This document shows, one piece after another, positions 1 to 9,557 of a DNA stretch of 64,000 bases. The notes beneath the pieces are model-generated. The model did no database searches. It saw nothing but the letters and a program-made list of their open reading frames with translations, and was not told the DNA's origin. Within the stretch, counting starts at the first letter, position 1. The number at the start of each line of letters is the position of its first letter. The DNA lies in contig NC_090746.1 in the NCBI RefSeq assembly GCF_036898095.1, positions 47,413,853 to 47,477,852 of the forward strand, in the 5' to 3' direction. Source of the stretch: Palaemon carinicauda. Its lineage: Eukaryota; Arthropoda; Malacostraca; Decapoda; Palaemonidae. Position numbers and translations under genes: made by a program.

Positions 1-1137
1 GGTAACCGAGATCTCGTATAGCCTTGGTAACCTAACCTAGACGTTTTACTATACGTTCAGACTTTCCCCGGTTACCCTCGTGTATTGTTTTCATTCAATG
101 GAGACTGATACCTCCTATAATGTTATGAAACATTACACGTCTCTTCGGAGATTTAAGGGTAATCTCTTTCCCTCTGAGTGTAGCCCCAGGCTACAACCCT
201 AATAGCCGTGCCTTGAATTTTATTCAGACATGGCTAACTTAGGGTTTGTCCTGCCTCTTCCTTTAAACGTTGGTTGTGGTATACCATCAGGTTTTGGGAT
301 TTAGTCAGAATCTCAGAGTATTTAGTCTTATGTCGGCGACATGCCGGCAGGGCGAATGGGTTGTAGGATACCATCATTCCCCTGCCGGCTAGGTGGCCGG
401 CAATGGAGGTTAGCCCTCATTAGCCGCACTCGAAGTTATGGTAGGATACCATCTTCTCCTTGCGACTAAAAGACTAGTCCTGTGCCACAGTACTCTGGGC
501 TGAAGAGTAATTTTCTTTAGCCTAGAATACGTGGCACTGGAACTCTGTTTCTTCTTTGTTGAGAGGAGGCGGCAGTGCCGCCATCCCCTTAACTGTGTCG
601 GCAATCTCTGGGATGGAGAACTGAGTCTCTCCTGTTCCCTGGGATTCTGCCGATACCGAAACAGAGTTTCTTTTAACAGGTGGTAGGACTGACAGTTTTT
701 GCCAGTTCCTTTCACACTCGTTACAGGACCCTATTCCCTACCCCTCTGTCCACTTTTGATGGCTGAGCCATTGTCTTTCTTTTGGCTGGCATCTTGCAAC
801 CTTACCTTTGCCGGTAGGTTGCCGGAGCCAGCCGGACTCCCTCTCTAGCCATGACTTTCCTGACGGCAGAGCATACTGCCGCCAACCACATCATCTGTCG
901 GCAACTGCCGGCCCAACCGGCAACTGCCGGCCCAGCCGGCGACTGCCGGCCCAGCCGGCGACTGCCGGCCCAGCCGGCAGCCAAGATGGCTGCCGGTAGC
1001 TGCCGGCGACCATTATGGCCGTGTGTGGGAAATCCATTCTGTTCCCAAGGTTCTTCAGTCCTCCCTTGGACTGCTGCTACAGCCTACAGGTCCTGTTGCC
1101 GGGGTACTGCCGGCCAGGCTGGCACAGATAGTGCTGA
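1..1137. other. GCCGGC-rich single-copy flank upstream of the repeat units
   Basis: This stretch precedes the point where the duplicated unit begins (1138) and is not repeated elsewhere in the window. It contains many copies of the palindromic hexamer GCCGGC and its halves TGCCGG and CCGGCA, for example around 340-405, 810-1010 and 1100-1120. I see no convincing gene: ORFs here are short and lie on both strands of the same palindrome-rich DNA. It may be the native 5' part of the element whose later portion forms units A, C and D, since GCCGGC motifs continue to about 1455, but that is inference. Confidence 0.5.
902..977. repeat. Minisatellite, four 19 bp units
   Basis: Four consecutive 19-base units, each of the form C(A/G)ACTGCCGGCCCA(A/G)CCGG, at 902-920, 921-939, 940-958 and 959-977. 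The last two are identical and the others differ by one or two bases. Each unit holds a GCCGGC palindrome plus a CCGG, so single strands could form serial short hairpins. Confidence 0.9.
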
Positions 1138-1358
1138 CTCAATTGGCAGCACGCCTACTGTATTGGTACTGCCGGACTTGCTGGCCGGCAGTGTATTGGT
1201 GGTACCTTGTCGGCAATAGTACTGTAGCTGCATGGAAGCCTGAATGGTACATTCTCCCCTTCTATTATAATCTTCTTTCTGGAGAAAGGCAGTCAATTAG
1301 ACTTTTACATCCTTTATTACTGTATACATTCACAGTAAGGAGTAGCCTTTTTTCCATG

Positions 1359-1361
<3 letters not shown>

Positions 1362-1398
<37 letters not shown>
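1362..1398. repeat. (CT)n microsatellite, unit A
   Basis: Uninterrupted TC dinucleotide run of 37 bases. The homologous runs in units C and D are 61 and 65 bases, so this is the shortest allele of the three. Confidence 0.95.
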
Positions 1399-1399
<1 letters not shown>

Positions 1400-1472
1400 G
1401 CTAGCATGCCGGGTATGCCGGAAAGACCTAGCTATGCCGGCTACATGCCGGCTGAACTACTGTATATATTAT

Positions 1473-2265
1473 ACATGTAGCCAGTATATCTGCAGTATAG
1501 AATATACTGAAGATAGAAAACTACTATATAGTTTATACTAGTAGTTATTTCCAATATATTTTGGATATCCAACACAGGCATTTGCTGAGCCCAATCCTAT
1601 ATTGAATGAATATGATTTCTTCAATATCCTGAATAGAAATCAGTATTAGGATTACCCTACAATATTAAATACTTCAAGGCAAGTGTAATACACTCCTGAC
1701 CATTAAAGGGTAGAGCCTTTTTCCTTGAGTCTCCCTGATCAGGAAACTTTATATTTTAATATAGTGGGGAGACTACAGCAAATAGGCTGAGTGGGATATA
1801 CAAATATATATCTTGATTTTCCTAGTCCAGCTGGCTTCATGCTAGATGGACCATACTGTCATATGCTACTATGAAGGCAGCATAATGACTCTACTACAAT
1901 ACATAATGTACAGTAGCCAGTAAATTGCAATATAGAATTACTGCAATTAGAAAACTACAGTACCATTATACAGTAGTATTTTCTGACATACCTTGGGTAC
2001 CTTTGTACGAGCATTCCGCTGGTACCATTCATATATTGAATGAATAGTTTTCTTCAATATTCTGATCGAGAATCAGTAATCCTGACCCCACAGTATTAAT
2101 ATTATTTTGGGACAGTGATTTGATGCTTCTCTACCCCTAGGGGTAAGAGTCCTTCTACTTGGAGTTACTCTATAAAGAAATCTCCATGTAGTTAATACTG
2201 AGGGGAGGCAACAGCATTTGCTCACAGGGGTACACAAGTATGTATCTCCTACTATCCCTTTATAG
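1473..2265 (+). repeat. Two diverged direct repeats in the unit leader (period about 435 bp)
   Basis: About 1473-1830 and 1909-2265 align to one another over their length with many substitutions and small indels. Shared landmarks in the same order are: GTAGCCAGTA followed by a GCA/ATATAGAAT block; TAGAAAACTAC; ATATTGAATGAATA followed by TTCTTCAATAT; GAAATCAGTA versus GAATCAGTAA; AGGGTAGAG versus GGGGTAAGAG; and GGGGAGACTACAGCAAATAGGCT versus GGGGAGGCAACAGCATTTGCTC. The duplication is much older than that of the whole units. Its role is unknown; it lies in the probable 5' untranslated or promoter part of the element. Confidence 0.7.
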
Positions 2266-2300
2266 CTTACTATCCTAAGCTACTCTATTGTAAAGGACAT

Positions 2301-3572
2301 TTGCATGTTGATTGTCAAGGAGATAATCCATTGTATACTCATTTGGTTTTCCTTTTTTTACAGGAGGAACACCAGATACCTTGTGCTGCAGTCCTCTGCA
2401 AGGCCAAGAGTAAGTATTTTTACGGTCATAATACTTGCAGGTTTCATGCCCCCTGCAATATTATTTCCGGATCCCTACATTATTGGAACACACAGGTTTG
2501 CAATATATGTCGGACATTAATGTCCGAAGGTTTTGAAAATCCCAAGTCTACAGAGACTAGGGATACAGCTCAATATAAATTACGCAACTGGGTGAGAGGC
2601 TTTCAAAAGATCTCTCCGGGACCTTTCCTACCTAATGATAGGATGCGTAAGCTACTATTTCCGGAAGCAAGTGAGGAAACAGTAGTGCCTCAGGAGCCAA
2701 CTACATCCCCTGATGGCCAGAAAACCTTTGGGATTAAGGGCAAGAAGTGCCCCAAGGTAGAAGATGAAAATGTTGCGTTGGAATTTCCTCCGTCTGTGCC
2801 GGCTTTAGAGCCATCGATGTCGACATCTTCGTCTTCTACCCCTAATTTGGATAATGTGGTACAATTATGTATCCAGCTGAAGAATCAAATAGAGAGCTTT
2901 CATAAACAAAACGGAAAGCAGGAAGTAAAACGCAAGATAGATCCTTGTAGAGTTTCTCCTGTCGCTTCCCAGGGGTCAGTCAAACGACCCATGAATCAAG
3001 ACCTACCAACATGCTCCATAACCAATCCCTGGAGGTTTGCAGAGCAGATGCCGATTTCAAATGGCAATCTCTGCATCTCAGAGAAAATAGGTGCAGTTCC
3101 TTTGGACAAATTTCAATTTTGGCCAAGCTTTGATGCTTTCCCTAATTGTTGGGTTCGACTGAAGTACGAACCAAAGTCAAGAAAAGGAACGGAACCAAAG
3201 GAGGTCTTGATTCTCGACCATGATAAGGCACAGACTATCCTTTCAGGTAGTCTAAGAAAGGCGGGTTATTCAGAGTCGAAGGTATTCTCACTGAATAACG
3301 GACACCCTTCCTTTCTTGCTCCTACTTCACTCTCATTCCCCTTTATGGGGAAAGCATTTACTTCTGTTGCCAAAGCGGTAGAGGCGGGTAAGCCATGTCC
3401 CACACTCGATGAGTGCAAGCCTTTGTCACCAGCTTTTCCCGGAAAGGAAAAGGATTGGAAGGAAGTCCATTTGACATTTTCAGTAGGAAAATTAGACGAG
3501 GACGTCGCAAGTCGACAATTCAAGGTATGTCTCCGTAAATTGTCTGAGTTGCTGTTGTGTAATGAACAGTAG
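2301..3572 (+). CDS. Gag-like ORF, N-terminal half (unit A), possibly DIRS-type retroelement ORF1
   Basis: Open frame of 423 codons ending in TAG at 3570-3572. No ATG begins it; translation probably enters through an exon joined at 2364. Near the N-terminus is a Cys/His cluster (C28, C33, H43, C46, H49, C52, C67, C70) with a YW before the final CxxC, a likely zinc-binding module. The middle is rich in Ser, Pro and Lys. The frame continues after the single TAG into 3573-4283, so the two halves were one protein of about 660 residues. The overall pattern reminds me of the gag-like ORF1 of crustacean DIRS/tyrosine-recombinase retroelements. That assignment is tentative, and no reverse transcriptase or recombinase follows. 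Three near-identical copies lie in the window. Confidence 0.55.
   Translation: MHVDCQGDNPLYTHLVFLFLQEEHQIPCAAVLCKAKSKYFYGHNTCRFHAPCNIISGSLHYWNTQVCNICRTLMSEGFENPKSTETRDTAQYKLRNWVRGFQKISPGPFLPNDRMRKLLFPEASEETVVPQEPTTSPDGQKTFGIKGKKCPKVEDENVALEFPPSVPALEPSMSTSSSSTPNLDNVVQLCIQLKNQIESFHKQNGKQEVKRKIDPCRVSPVASQGSVKRPMNQDLPTCSITNPWRFAEQMPISNGNLCISEKIGAVPLDKFQFWPSFDAFPNCWVRLKYEPKSRKGTEPKEVLILDHDKAQTILSGSLRKAGYSESKVFSLNNGHPSFLAPTSLSFPFMGKAFTSVAKAVEAGKPCPTLDECKPLSPAFPGKEKDWKEVHLTFSVGKLDEDVASRQFKVCLRKLSELLLCNEQ
2346..2363 (+). other. Probable 3' splice site upstream of the gag-like ORF
   Basis: A pyrimidine tract (TTTTCCTTTTTTTACAG) ends in CAG at 2361-2363 and is followed by GAGGAACAC, a good acceptor consensus. 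The reading frame downstream is open, while the frame just upstream has no ATG: its first in-frame start-like codon is TTG at 2301. The protein therefore probably begins in an exon that I cannot identify. The site is repeated in units C and D. Confidence 0.45.
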
Positions 3573-4283
3573 TCAAAGGAGAGACTTGCGGCATCCCTTT
3601 CTCTACAAAACTACATAGAGTTGTGTTCAACCTACGAAAGTACCCCAGACATGCTCATGGTCATAGCCAACATGCATATGGCTATCTTGGTGAAGGACCT
3701 TTACGCCTTTATGAAGGCTAGGAGACCATGTAGAGAGTTTGTGTTCGCTGATGCAACAGTAAAATACGAAACAAGGAAGCTAATATCTTCCAACATCTGG
3801 GATAAAGACATCTTCCCACACGAGGTCACTAAGGAAATAATTAAGAATGCCACCATGGAGAACATAGGTCTTCTCCAAAAATGGGGCATTCCTTCAAAGA
3901 GAAAATCTTCTGTGGTTGTGGGTCCCCAACCTAAAAAGAAGATCGGAAATGCTGGGAATATCCGGGCTGCTCAACAACATCCCACTATTCCGGTGACCAC
4001 GGTGCTACAGGCAGATGGTCAAAAGTCTAAGCCTACCGACTACTCGAAGCATAAAAAGGCTTCGGCTAGGAGGAACTTTCCCTCAGGATCGCAGGACCTT
4101 CGATCCTTCAGTCCAAAGCCTATTCAAGATGAGCCATTGATGGGAAACAGAAATGTCCCTACCATCATTTCCTTACCTTCTCCTACAGTTCAAAACCCTC
4201 CTGGAGAAGTATACCTGAGAGCTATAGAGCATACAGGTGGTAAGAAAACTATAGCTCATCGAGATATCAATGAGTCATTCTGA
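3573..4283 (+). CDS. Gag-like ORF, C-terminal half after in-frame TAG (unit A)
   Basis: Same reading frame as the preceding ORF, directly after its TAG, ending with TGA just before the satellite. There is no ATG until the DMLMV segment, so on its own it would lack a proper start; this argues for a disrupted single gene rather than a second gene. Features: a helical segment (ANMHMAILVKDLYAFMKARR), a segment of the type KLISSNIW..DxFP..V that I associate with DIRS-like ORF1 proteins, then a basic stretch (PSKRK..PQPKKK) that could act as a nuclear localisation signal, and a low-complexity Ser/Pro tail. Function is not established. Confidence 0.5.
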   Translation, partial: SKERLAASLSLQNYIELCSTYESTPDMLMVIANMHMAILVKDLYAFMKARRPCREFVFADATVKYETRKLISSNIWDKDIFPHEVTKEIIKNATMENIGLLQKWGIPSKRKSSVVVGPQPKKKIGNAGNIRAAQQHPTIPVTTVLQADGQKSKPTDYSKHKKASARRNFPSGSQDLRSFSPKPIQDEPLMGNRNVPTIISLPSPTVQNPPGEVYLRAIEHTGGKKTIAHRDINESF

Positions 4284-4314
4284 ACTTGTCGCCACTCAAC
4301 AAGTTCATAAAAAA

Positions 4315-7300
4315 CAGCCACTTCTCCTCCTTCTCCTTCTCCTCTTGCTGTCACTGCTGCCCCCTCTTTTATTTTTTATTTTTTTTTATTTATTTATTTT
4401 TTTTTTTTTTGCTGCTGCTGCTTCAGCCACTTCTCCTTCTCCTTCTCCTCTTGCTGCCACTGCTACCTCCCTTTTTTTCTTTTCTTTTTAATTTTTCTTT
4501 TTTTTTAAATTTTTTTTTATTTTATTTTTTTTTCTGCTACTGCTGCTGCTTCAGCCACTTCTCCTCCTTCTTCTTATCCTCTTGCTGCCACTGCTGCCTC
4601 TCTTTTTTCTATTTTTTTCTTTTATTTAATTATTTATTTATTTTTTTTTTTTTTTTGCTGCTGCTGCTGCTGCTTCAGCCAACTCTCCTCCTTCTCCATC
4701 TCCTCTTGCTGCCACTGCTGCCCTTCTTTTTATTTCTTTTTTTTTTTTTTTTTTTTTTTTGCTGCTGCTGCTGCTGCTTCAGCCACTTCTACTCCTTCTC
4801 CTTCTCCTCTTGCTGCCACTGCTGCATCTCTTTTTTTTTTTTTCTTTTAATTTTTTTTCTCCTCCTTCTCCTTCTCCTCTTCCTGCCACTGCTGCCTCTC
4901 TTTTTTTGGATTTTTTGTTTTTAATTTTTTTTTCTGCTACTGCCGCTGCTTCAGCCACTTCTCTTTCCCCCTCTCCTCTTGCTGCCACTGCTGCCTCAAA
5001 TTTTTTTAGATTTTCTATTTTCAATTTATTTTTCTTTTTTTTCTCTTTTTTTTCTGCTACTGCCACTGCTTCAGCCACTTCTCCTCCTTCTCCTTCTCCT
5101 CTTGCTGCTACTGCTCCCCTTCTTTTTTTCTTTTTTTTTCTTTTTTGCTGCTGCTGCTTCAGCCACTTCTGCTCCTTCTCCTTCTTCTCTTGCTGCCACT
5201 GCTGCCTCTCTTTTTTTGGATTTTCTGTTTGAAATTTTTTTTCTCTTTTTTTTTCACTGGTGCTGCTGCTTCAGCCACTTCTCCTCCTTCTCCTTCTCCT
5301 CTTGCTGCCACTGCTGCCCTTTTTTTTTGGATTTTCTATTTTTAATTTATTTTTTTTCCTGCTGCTGCTGCTTCAGCCAATTCTCCTCCTTCTCCTCTTG
5401 CTGCTACTGCTGCCCCTTTTTTTATTTATTTTTTTCTTTTTTTTTTCTTTTTTTTCTGCTACTGCTGCCACTGCTGCCTCTCTTTTTTTGGATTTTCTGT
5501 TTTCAATCTCATTTTTTTTTTCGCTGGTGCTGCTGCTTCAGCCACTTCTCCTTCTCCTTCTCCTCTTGCTGCCACTGCTGCCTCTCTTTTTTTGGATTTT
5601 CTGTTTTCAATTTCTTTTTTTTTTCGCTGGTGCTGCTGCTTCAGCGAACTTCTCCTCCTTCTCTTTCTCCTTTTGCTGCCACTGCTGCCTCTCTTTTTTT
5701 TTTTTTTTTTTTTTTTTTCCTGCTACTGCTGCTGCTTCAGCCACTTCTCCTCTTTCCCCCTCTCCTCTTGCTGCCACTGCTGCCTCTCGTTTTTTGGATT
5801 TTCTGTTTTCAATTTATTTTTTTTTTGCTGGTACTGCAGCTTCAGCCACTTCTCCTCCTTCTCCTCTTGCTGCCACTGCTGCCTCTCTTTTTTTGGATTT
5901 TCTGTTTTCAATTTTTTTCTTTTTTTTTTCGCTGGTGCTGCTGGTTCTGCCACTTCTCCTCCTTCTCCTTCTCCTCTTGCTGCTACTGCTGCCCTTTTTT
6001 TTTTTTTCTGCTACTGCCGCTGCTTCAGCCACTTCTCCTCTTTCCCCCTCTCCTTTTGCTCCCACTGCTGCCTCTCTTTTTTTGGATTTTCTGTTTTCAA
6101 TTTATTTTTCTTTTTTTTTTTTTGCTGGTGCTACTGCTTCAGCCACTTCTCTTTCCCCCTCTCCTCTTGCTGCCATTGCTTCATCTCTTTTTTTAGACTT
6201 TCTGTTTTCAATTTTTTTTTCTTATTTTTTTCTTTTTTTTCTTTTTTTTGCTACTGCTGCTGCTTCAGCCACTTCTCCTCCTTCTCCTTCTCCTCTTGCT
6301 GCTACTGCTGCCCCTTTTTTTTTCTGCTACTGCCGATGCTTCAGCCACTTCTCCTCTTTCCCCCTCTCCTCTTGCTGCCACTGCTGCCTCTCTCTTTTTT
6401 TTTAATTTATTTATTTATTATTTTTTTTCCTGCTACTGCTGCTTCTTTTGCCACTTCTCCTCCTTCTCCTTCTCCTCTTGCTGATACTGCTGCCCCCCTT
6501 TTTTTTTTCTGCTACTGCCGCTGCTTCAGCCACTTCTCCTCTTTTCCCCTCTCCTCTTGCTGCCACTGCTGCCTCTCTTTTTTTGGATTTTCTGTTTCCA
6601 ATTTTTTTTTTTTCCGCTGGTGCTGCTTGTTCAGCCTTTTCTCCTCCTTCTCCTCTTGCTGCTACTGCTGCCCCCCTTTTTTTTTTCTTTTTTTTCTGCT
6701 ACTGCCGCTGCTTCAGCCACTTCTCCTCTTTCCCCCTCTCCTCTTGCTGCCACTGCTGCCTCTCTCTTTTTTTTTAATTTATTTATTTATTATTTTTTTT
6801 CCTGCTACTGCTGCTTCTTTTGCCACTTCTCCTCCTTCTCCTTCTCCTCTTGCTGATACTGCTGCCCCCCTTTTTTTTTCTGCTACTGCCGCTGCTTCAG
6901 CCACTTCTCCTCTTTTCCCCTCTCCTCTTGCTGCCACTGCTGCCTCTCTTTTTTTGGATTTTCTGTTTCCAATTTTTTTTTTTTCGCTGGTGCTGCTTGT
7001 TCAGCCTTTTCTCCTCCTTCTCCTCTTGCTGCTACTGCTGCCCCCCTTTTTTTTTTTCTTTTTTTTCTGCTACTGCCGCTGCTTCAGCCACTTCTCCTCT
7101 TTCCCCCTCTCCTCTTGCTGCCACTGCTGCCTCTCTTTTTTTGGATTTTCTGTTTTCAATTTTTTTTCTTTTTTTTTCCGCTGGTGCTGCTGCTTCAGCC
7201 ACTTCTCCTCCTTCTCCTTCTTCTCTTGCTGCTACTGCTGCCCCCTTTTTTTTTCTTTTTTTTTTTATGCTACTGCCACTGCTTCAGCCACTTTTCCTCT

Positions 7301-9073
7301 TTGCCCCTCTCCTCTTGCTGCCACAGCTGCCTCTCTTTTTTTTGGATTTTCTGTTCTCATTTTTTTTTTCTTTTTCGCTGGTGCTGCTGCTTCAGCCACT
7401 TCTCCTTCTTCTCTTGCTGCTACTGCTGCCCCCTTTTTTTTTCTGCTACTGCCGCTGCTTCATCCACTTCTCCTCTTTCCCCCTCTCCTCTTGCTACCAC
7501 TGCTGCCTCTCTTTTTTTGGATTTTCTGTTTTCAATTTTTTTTCTTTTTTTTTCGCTGGTGCTGCTGCTTCAGCCACTTCTCCTCCTTCTCTTGCTGCTA
7601 CTGCTGCCCCTTTTTTTTCTGCTACTGCCGCTGCTTCAGCCACTTCTCCTCTTTCCCCATCTCCTCTTGCTGCCACTGCTGCCTCTCTTTTTTTGGATTT
7701 TCTGTTTTCAATTTATTTTTATTTTTTTTTTTCGCTGGTGCTGCTGCTTCAGCCACTTCTCCTCCTTCTCCTTCTCCTCTTGCTGCTACTGCTGCCCCCT
7801 TTTTTTTTTCTGCAACTGCCGCTGTTTCAGCCACTTCTCCTCTTTCCCCCTCTCCTCTTGCTGCCACTGCTGCCTCTCTTTTTTTGGATTTTCTGTATTC
7901 AATTTTTTTTCCTTTTATTTTTTTTTGCTGGTGCTGCTGCTTCAGCCACTTCTCCTCCTTCTCCTTCTCCTCTTGCTGCTGCCGCTGCCCCTTTTTTTTC
8001 TTTTTTTTTCTTTTTTTTTCTGCTACTGCCGCTGCTTCAGCCACTTCTCCTCCTTCTCCTTCTCCTCTTGCTGCTACTGCTGCCCCCCTTTTTTTTTTTT
8101 TTTTTCCTGCTACTGCCGCTGCTTCAGCCACTTCTCCTCTTTCCCCCTCTCCTCTTGCTGCCACTGCTGCCTCTCTTTTTTTGGATTTTCTGCTATCAAT
8201 ATTTTTTTTCTTTTCTTTTCTTTTTTTTGCTGATGCTGCTGCTTCAGCCATTTCTCCTTCTCTTCCTCCTCTTGCTGCTACTGCTGCCCCTTTCTTTTTT
8301 TTTTTTTTTTTTTTTTTTTTGCTGGTCCTGCTGCTTCAGCCACTTCTCCTTCTCCTTCTCCTCTTGCTGCTACTGCTGACCCTTTTTTTTTTTTTTTTTT
8401 TGCTGGTGCTGCCGCTTCAGCCACTTCTCCTCCATCTCCTCCTCTTGCTTCTACTGCTGCCCCTCCTTTTTTTTTTCTTTTTTTTCCTGCTACTGCCGCT
8501 GCTTCATCCACTTCTCCTTCTTCCCCCTCCCCTCTTGCTGCCACTGCTGCCTCTCTTTTTTTGGATTTTCTGTTTGCAATTTTTTTTTTTTTTTTTTTCG
8601 CTGGTGCTGCTGCTTCAGCCACATCTCCTCCTTCTCCTTCTCCTCTTGCTGCCACTGCTGCCTCTCTCTCTTTTTTTAATTTATTTTATTTTTTTTTTAT
8701 TTTTTTTTCCTGCTACTGCCGCTTCTTCAGCTACTTCTCCTCTTTCCCCCTCTCCTCTTGCTGCCACTGCTGCCTCTCTTTTTTTGGATTTTCTGTTTTC
8801 AATTTTTTTTTCTTTTTTTTTTTCGCTGGTGCTGCTGCTTCAGCCATTTCTCCTCCTTCTCTTGCTGCTACTGCTGCCCCTTTTTTTTCTCTTTTCTTTT
8901 TTTTTTCCTGCTACTGCCGCTGCTTCAGCCCCTTCTCCTCTTTCCCCCTCTCCTCTTGCTGCCACTGCTGCCTCTCTTTTTTTTGGATTTTCTGTTTTAA
9001 ATTTTTTTTTTTTCGCTGGTGCTGCTGCTTCAGCCACTTCTCCTCCTTCTCCTTCTCCTCTTGCTGCTGCCGC
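4315..9073. repeat. T/C-rich satellite array, block A
   Basis: Tandem array of related ~85-115 base monomers. One type reads GCTACTGCCGCTGCTTCAGCC, a (TCC/TTC)-rich tract, CTCTTGCTGCCACTGCTGCCTCTC, T7, GGATTTTCTGTTTTCAA and a T-run. The other reads CGCTGGTGCTGCTGCTTCAGCC, a TCCTCC tract, CTCTTGCTGCTACTGCTGCCCC and a T-run. The two types alternate as a ~200 base dimer in much of the block. The + strand is almost purine-free outside G-containing core words, so stops are rare and giant ORFs appear in several frames at once; they are not genes. The array ends where the LTR element begins. Block D carries the homologous array about 290 bases longer. Confidence 0.95.
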
Positions 9074-9556
9074 TGTGGCGGGATGTAAACAAAAACAACC
9101 CCCACACCCTTGAATCTTACTTCTGACAATTGTCTCTGCAACACAAACTTTCCCCTGACGTTATCATAAATTGGACTCTTAGACTAAAGGGCAACAAAAA
9201 CAAAACATAACCTTAAAACTATATTTACCGCACCCAAAAAAAATCATACATCATTAAACAAAATTAACACAAAACAGACAAAATAACACTTTTTTATTTA
9301 TATTATAGCAATGTGTGGGTACACAGAACTCACCAATCACAAAACCTTCAAGAATCCAACACCAACAGTCCCCACACAGTAACGAAAAACACTTAACACT
9401 AAAATAAATCACTTAATACTAAACCCAATCATATACCACAACCCAGCAAAAATATTCAACGCTTCAAACTAAACATAAGAGAAACCTCTTAATATTTCAT
9501 ATACGTGTATGGCCACCGTCGTCCACAAACTCCCCACACTGGCAACTCAGTCCTTA
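9074..9556 (-). repeat. 3' LTR remnant of copy 1 (U3 missing)
   Basis: Begins TGTGGCGGGATG on the + strand and matches 30823-31305 with about two differences, and 38296-38780 with more. It corresponds to the last 483 bases (R/U5 side) of the ~1.6 kb 5' LTR seen in copy 2. About 1.15 kb of U3, and any polypurine tract, are absent: the TAG of pol (9558-9560) lies one base outside it. Confidence 0.8.
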
Positions 9557-9557
9557 C

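Larger units (their letters stand above)
1138..4314 (+). repeat. Repeat unit A (first copy of tandemly duplicated unit)
   Basis: The sequence from CTCAATTGGCAGCACG at 1138 to the start of the satellite at about 4315 recurs almost base for base at 18351-21551 (unit C) and 22565-25769 (unit D). Its 3' part recurs at 16523-17340 (unit B). Contents in order: a GCCGGC-containing segment, a (CT)n tract, two diverged leader repeats, a splice-acceptor-like site, and a gag-like ORF split by one TAG. Copies differ by scattered single-base changes and microsatellite length, so the amplification is recent. Confidence 0.9.

Noticed and set aside
410..1296. Short ORFs in the GCCGGC-rich flank on both strands
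   Set aside because: Palindromic GC-rich sequence gives open frames on both strands; no conserved motif.
3266..3889. Minus-strand ORFs opposite the gag-like ORF (3266-3523, 3701-3889 and copies)
   Set aside because: Short antisense frames without own signals; the + frame is far longer and has a Cys/His pattern.
7622..8251. Minus-strand Ala/Glu/Lys-rich ORFs (repeating AARGEGEGGEVAEAA and poly-Lys) across the satellite
   Set aside because: They are translations of GCAGCA, GGAGAAGG and A-runs of the satellite; each breaks at variable A-run lengths.
9074..9556. A 483 bp complete LTR
   Set aside because: The CCGC target duplication and the CCTCCACA end at 39930 show that the LTR is ~1.6 kb; the 483 bp segments are 3' remnants.
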